In this document: positions 58,241-64,000 of the stretch, in pieces
How positions within the stretch are numbered: the first letter of the stretch is position 1
How the letters are laid out: each line of letters opens with the position of its first letter
Source: Agelaius tricolor
Lineage: Eukaryota > Chordata > Aves > Passeriformes > Icteridae
Direction: 5' to 3'
DNA length: 64,000 nucleotides
Assembly: GCA_023055355.1 (NCBI GenBank)
Contig: JALJCS010000001.1
Span: 67,249,381-67,313,380 of the forward strand
Notes under the pieces: generated by a model
What the model saw: the letters and a program-made list of their open reading frames with translations, nothing else
Told to the model about the DNA's origin: nothing
The model's database searches: none
Made by a program: the position numbers and the translations under genes

Positions 58241-59739
58241 ACTTTGGGAGAACAGCAGGACTTTATTTTAATTAGTTCTGTACTTCTGAAGAGCTAGTTC
58301 TAAGGAAATCGATGGTACACCTTTCCTTTAGCCTTCTTAAAAGATAAGTCCAATACTTTTGTCAGAATATTTATCTGAGAAAAGAATATTACTACATGTG
58401 AAGTTTATGGATTCTAGAACTGGTAATTAAAACTTTTAAAAAATTCAATTAAGAGAATCTGTGTGTGAGTAAGCTCTGAAATCTAGTCTATGATGAATAT
58501 AAAAGTTGGGTTTTGAGTGGGCTTTAATTAATTAACTACTTTGGAATTTATTGTGGGGTATTTTCTGACCTCCACACTATACCTTATTTTTGTTTTGTTC
58601 ATGAATCTTTAGCTGGTCATCTCCTCAGGACTCCTGTTGTCATCAGTGGGGTCTGACCTTACACCAGACCTCAGTGCACACAGGAGGGTGCAATGTGTCC
58701 ACAAGAGGAAGTTTTTAGCAGTAAGGAAGGGGTTGCAGAGTTGGAGAGATTGATACTCTGCCTCTGAAGACTGCTTGAGCCTTGGAACAAGGGGAACTTT
58801 TGTACTAGGATGTTGTTTGGAAATCTCAAAATCTATAGCAACAGAAAAACATTGTCTGGCATTTTTAGAAGCACTTTCTCTTTGTTGTACCTCTGGTTTT
58901 TTAAGCCACATAATAATACTGCCAAATGATCATTAGTAAGCCTGGTCTGAGTAAGCATAATCACCACTTAAATGGAAACAAGTAGTATGAGTAAACAAGA
59001 GATATGAAGTTCATTATTTCACTTTGCAAATCACTAACTCTGGGGAAAATTTCATTTTAATATGTTGTTTGTTTCAATGCAATGACTAAGAGGTTAAGAT
59101 CACATATATCCTGTAGATAATATAAACAAGCATTTATTTCAACCTCTTTTGTTTTCTGAACAGAGGCTCATGGGTGTAAGGTTAGTTTATTTACTTACTT
59201 ACCTGCTTACTTTGCCAAGTACTTTGGTATTTGTCATACTACTGTTCCTCCTTCTAATGTCTATATTCTTAATTCCTGCAGAAAATATTTGCTAATAATG
59301 GTGTTGTGCATTAATAAGTTGTTTTAATGCAGAGAAAATAGGTGGTAGAATATGATTTTACCCTTTACCTCTGTATTTTATAGAAAACTGTATTTTCTCT
59401 GGACACATGTGAGGTTTACATCAGAAGATCAGTGATCATGTCCAGGTATTAGCAAATAAATAAGGCTGTGAACTTCAAAGGTGCTTTGCATGACATTCAA
59501 GACTCCATTTTACCCTAAAATCTCACCCTACTATTTTGCCAATGGCTATTGCAGTGATGTTAAAATCTTTAGAGAAAGCATACTCTGGATTTTTAGAGTT
59601 CAAACCAGAATTTGTTCTTTATATTTTTCCTCCCTTTTTTTCCTTCTATTTTACTGCTCCAGGGTAGAATTACATTAACTTAGCAATGTTGGGAGGAATG
59701 GGAATTGTATTAGTTCAGAAAATATCTTCCGTGCTTATG

Positions 59740-59758
59740 AATAAATAAATAAATAAAG
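59740..59758. repeat. (AAAT)n microsatellite
   Basis: About four and a half AAAT units. Confidence 0.8.
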
Positions 59759-62700
59759 TAAAAAGATTACCTGGAGCACTGGCAGGTTGATTTAGCAGCG
59801 AGACTGGGGTCAAAGATTTTCACTTGTCTTAATGGTCTTCATTAGGGAATCAGAGCATCCTGTTGAGAAAGACTGGCATGCTTTGGCTCCACCAGTGTCA
59901 GACTGCAGTAAACATTCTAGTACCTGACTTGGGAATTTCTTGCCACATGGATGAATGTTTGTCACAGTCACTGGGACACAGATGTCACAGCCTAGGGAAG
60001 GCCTGCTTATCATTCATGTGGTCACTTCTATTACCTCTGGTCGTACTGTGCTGACCTGCTATTAGTGACTCTAATTTAATTTCCCCCACCAGTGTCATGG
60101 GTTATTTCTTCCATTACTTTAGAGATTTAATTTACAGGGTAAACTCCATCACTTGAACGAAAGGATTTTTCATGACATGAAGAACAAGTTATTTTTGAAG
60201 ATTAACATGGTTATGGCTATTTGTCTTGGTCATCTCTAAGACATGAGGCTTAAACACCAGTGAATGACATTATATTCATATGTTGGTGCTATTTCAAAAC
60301 CACATAAAATATTGTATTTTTTCTCATTTGAGCTATATTGTGACATCTAAAAGGGATTCTGCACAGTGTTATGAATTACCAGTTATGTTTTTGTTACAGC
60401 TATAAATAAGCTTGTCTGGAGTTGAGCTTGGGATCACATTAAAAAGACTGACACATAGCATAGATAGGACAGTCACTGTAATAGGCAAATATGTTAGCAC
60501 CTGTATGCTTGTTTTCCCACATATTAATCATTCCAAATACTGAAAAAAACATGAGGAAGCAATCCTAAATATCTAAATATTAAATTCATGCCATTAATAT
60601 AATGATATACATTTCCTAGACTAAAAAACCCTTGTAATCACTAACTGATTTTTCAGTGTGTTCAAATTCAAGCCTTGCACCTCTTGGAAAAGTGCAAACC
60701 TTGAATGCTTATTTAAAAAACATAAATATTTCCTTACACAATCAGTGTAACTACCAGAGCTTAATATAATTGTATATGTTAGTGAAATAATTTTAACTGT
60801 TTGCCAGAAGCTTGTTTTTCTATGTGGCTAAGAGTTCTTCACAAAAATATTTGCCAGCCTTTTGGGGTTGCTTTTTCAGAAATCCTGAATTAATTTCTGG
60901 TGCCTCAGAGAATTTCTATGCCTTTAGAGCCCCCAGTCTGAGGGCACAACCCAGGCCCATGAAAACACATTGGGGTCACTGAAAGGAAGAGGGCAGGGCA
61001 TATAAACCTAAAGAATGAAGAAAAGAACGAATGGGAGAAAGTTGCCTGCTAAGTTCATCAAGGGCTACATGACTCTGAGGTCAACAGAGAGGACAATGAA
61101 GGGAAAAGGCACCATGATTACCTTGGCTTCCAAGGAGAAGGCACAGCATGGGTAGGTATACGAGAGGGTTGACTAAAATTTATGCCAGATCATTTGGACA
61201 CCTGCCATGGTTTCAGCTGAATCAGCCCAAAGACTCCAAGCACAGTGGGACTGTCTGTAAGGAGTGAATTAAATGATCTTGCACTTGAATGTCTTCACCC
61301 ATGCTCTGCCAGTCCATTTCACATCAGTTTTCATAAAACAGAGAAGCAGACAGTGAAGAAGTCTAGGCTTTCCTATTACTAAATTATAATTCAGTAAGAC
61401 AATAATATATATTTAAATGCAGACATATCCAAGTACATATGTATGTATATGTAAGCATGTATGCATTTTTACTTGCAAGAAAGGCAAAAAATTATTATTT
61501 TTTCAAATTCTAACTAGCAATAAACTTGGACTGTATGGCATCCATATGAGTTCCATGGGAGTATTTGCTATTAAAAACTGCTTTGGCCAGCAAAGTAGGT
61601 CATGTTGCTCTTTCTGTTCACATGAAACTCAGAGGGAATTGAGTTTTCGCTATCAAGACTTGTGATTATTAATTTATAATTTACTTTATGTAACTGCTAT
61701 GTGTTATTCAGAAATAAGGTTATCTTACAAAGATTTTATTTGGAAGCTTTAAAAAGAATTTCAGAGTTTAAATGCGTACTATATTTCTTCTTGTGTTGCT
61801 ACTACCTCTTCAAATTTGGTGTTAATTCAGTCAACAGGGGTGAAGACATGGATTAGAGCAGAAAAATTGCAACACAGAATTCTTATTGCCAAGTATTTTT
61901 CTTTCTATCAATGATCTTTGCTTATCTGTCAAAAAGATGTTCTTCTGTTTATATTGTCATATACTTGTCAGATTTGAAGAAGAACATTTCAACAAGGAAC
62001 ATACAGCAGGAGGGTATTAAATGATAAGGAAAGTTCCAGTTTTTATGCAAATTAATTTGTTTACATAAAAGCACAAGAAACAAAAGAGTAAATATCAAGA
62101 GGTATGCTCTGTTCAATGTCATAGCTCCACATAGAGAAATGCAATTGAAATTTTCAGGAAATTATTTTTATTTAGGATCAGGTTTCTTTGCTGCTCGCTT
62201 TGAGGCACATAAACCACTGGAGAACAGGCAAAATGAAAGGAATAAATCCTCTCTGTTCTGGTACCCCTCCTTTACCTCAACATGTGCAATGAAAATTCTG
62301 TCATTTCAGAAATGAAGGATGTGGTCCAGAAGGTATTCCTGACTACTGAGTGATATAAAGGATACAACTACAACTAGAGAATATGGTTCATGAATATCCT
62401 GTACGTTTAACTATTTAAAAATATTTTTCAAACTCTTCAAGCAGTTCTTGCATTTATTTAACTGCCAAAATTGCTTCTAGCTGTACATTCACTTCAAAAG
62501 AAATGCATAATCCTCTACTGGAATACCTAGTCAATGCTGCAGTAAACAGCTCTGTTTTCAAGTCGATCTGCAGGTAATTTAGCACAGTGAAAGAGGTACT
62601 ATTCCTTTTGTCTTCTTACTTCAACAATTCAGGGAATTACCTGTATTCTGGTCATATTTCTCTCCCTTTCAAGTGCCTCTGAGGAGAGGTGTCACAGGAA

Positions 62701-64000
62701 AAGCAATATGTGTAAGATGAAAGCCAAACTAGCGAAACTAACACTTTCTGAATGCACAGCATTTGAGTAACAAGTGGGTAATATTTCGAGGTAGTCAAGT
62801 CCCCAGATTGAAAATCTAAGTGAGAGCTTTACTTCCAGTTTCTGCTGACAGGGCAGCCCAGCCTGACTGCAACAAGCTTCTGAGCCTTGGGCATGACTGA
62901 AGCTTACTTGACAAGATCACTTGCTAAGCCCAATGTGCCTGATGAGACTCAGTCACAGTGAAGTGTGACAACAATGCAGAGTGGTGAAGAAATAGGAAAG
63001 GTAGCTGAGTCACTATATTTACAAGTCACTAATCCACTCTGGGTATAATTACTTATAAAGCCTACAGATTTGAACAAAATATTTGTTAGCTTTTTTTTTT
63101 TGGGAGGGGGGGGATTAATCTTCCTGACTTAATAGTGTCTCTTAAACAGAAATGGAGTTTTCTAATCAAAAATACCAGAGGAGGAAAAGAATAGGTTTAT
63201 TTTATGGTGTGGAAAAAATTTACTGAGCTAACTGGGTTAGCTGTTATCGACAAAGATCCCTGAGGAAAGTATAGCCACATAGATGTAGCCAGTAATATTG
63301 CTCATACACATCTTCTAGTGCTGACACAAAATACCTCAAAGAAACAGCAACTAAACCTAAAAGATTTTGCCAAAAAATACAGCTCATTTGCAAAGCAGTA
63401 TGTTTTAAAGTACATGATTATATGAGTTTTTAATGTAAGATGAAGTACAATTACACCTGGGGCCTTTAGGCCTAAAAATTTCAAATTTTTAGGAGTTTAA
63501 AATTATTATTTTTAATAATTTGGTTTTTTTGGACACATTGTATTCTTCAGCTCCTGAATTCCTGGCTGTTTGCATTCTTTTTGAGAAGCGTCTACTTGAT
63601 ATTCCTGCCAGAAACATTTGTTTTCTGCAAGAAGGGCCATGGAACACTTTTGGCTTGGCTTCAGCTGTCACCGATCCTTGGCATCAAGCACCAGGATCCT
63701 GAGGAATATAGTAAGTGGGAGGTTAGGGGAGAGTTACTGCGGAGCTGAACCTGAACAAAGTAACAGTAGGAACATACATATATATTTTTAAATATAATTT
63801 TAAAACAAAATATATAATTCTACTCTCATATTTTAACATTGGGAGTCGTAAACTTTAGGATACTTTTAATGGAAAGGTATGGATAAGGGGCTTAGTAATA
63901 CACTGGAGAGGTTATGAATCAAGGGACATGATGTGAAAAGAGAGATACAGTTCACTGGGTGAAATGAGTGGGAGTTTTATGGCCAGGGGTGCCTGCTCTG

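Larger units (their letters stand above)
52388..64000. other. AT-rich intergenic desert, no gene seen
   Basis: No coding exon, RNA gene or clear mobile element is recognised in 11.6 kb. It contains T-rich runs at 58188-58240, an (AAAT)n tract at 59740-59758, a small duplicated CAGAGTCCCAAAG unit at 57642-57671, and a GTATGTAT-like stretch at 61436-61464. Open frames of 60-100 codons on both strands look random. Confidence 0.5.

Overview
The window is vertebrate nuclear DNA, almost certainly from a bird and probably a songbird. The evidence is compact GT-AG introns, several CR1 LINE fragments with the characteristic 3' ends, and solo LTRs that resemble passerine endogenous retroviral families as I remember them. 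There are no bacterial-style operons, and nothing in the downstream 53 kb looks protein-coding.

Only one gene is supported. The last four coding exons of FRK (fyn-related Src-like tyrosine kinase) lie on the + strand at 2203-2361, 6073-6254, 8144-8309 and 10182-10375. They encode the kinase domain from the C-helix to the stop codon, 232 residues in this window. The SH3, SH2, glycine loop and catalytic lysine exons must lie upstream of base 1. A 3' UTR of about 660 bases follows, with two AATAAA signals (10821 and 11017).

From about 11.05 kb to 64 kb I find no gene. All open frames there are short, lack homology I can recognise and lack splice context. In mammals FRK also faces a large gene-poor interval toward HS3ST5, so a gene desert fits conserved synteny (inference). 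The desert holds a 399-bp class II-like solo LTR with a perfect 6-bp target duplication (19471-19869), a CR1 fragment with decayed reverse-transcriptase frames (39957-40885), a probable LTR abutting it (41011-41330), two CR1 3' fragments (43861-44206 and 49145-49394), a further solo LTR (about 49590-50160), an ERVL-like LTR (about 51955-52387), and simple repeats.

No undescribed system is evident. The points most worth a second look are a NAGNAG tandem acceptor in FRK that would swap Lys-Asp for Asn in the kinase domain, an apparently shortened FRK regulatory tail, a CR1 3' end about 70 bases from the last FRK acceptor, and the datable solo LTR.
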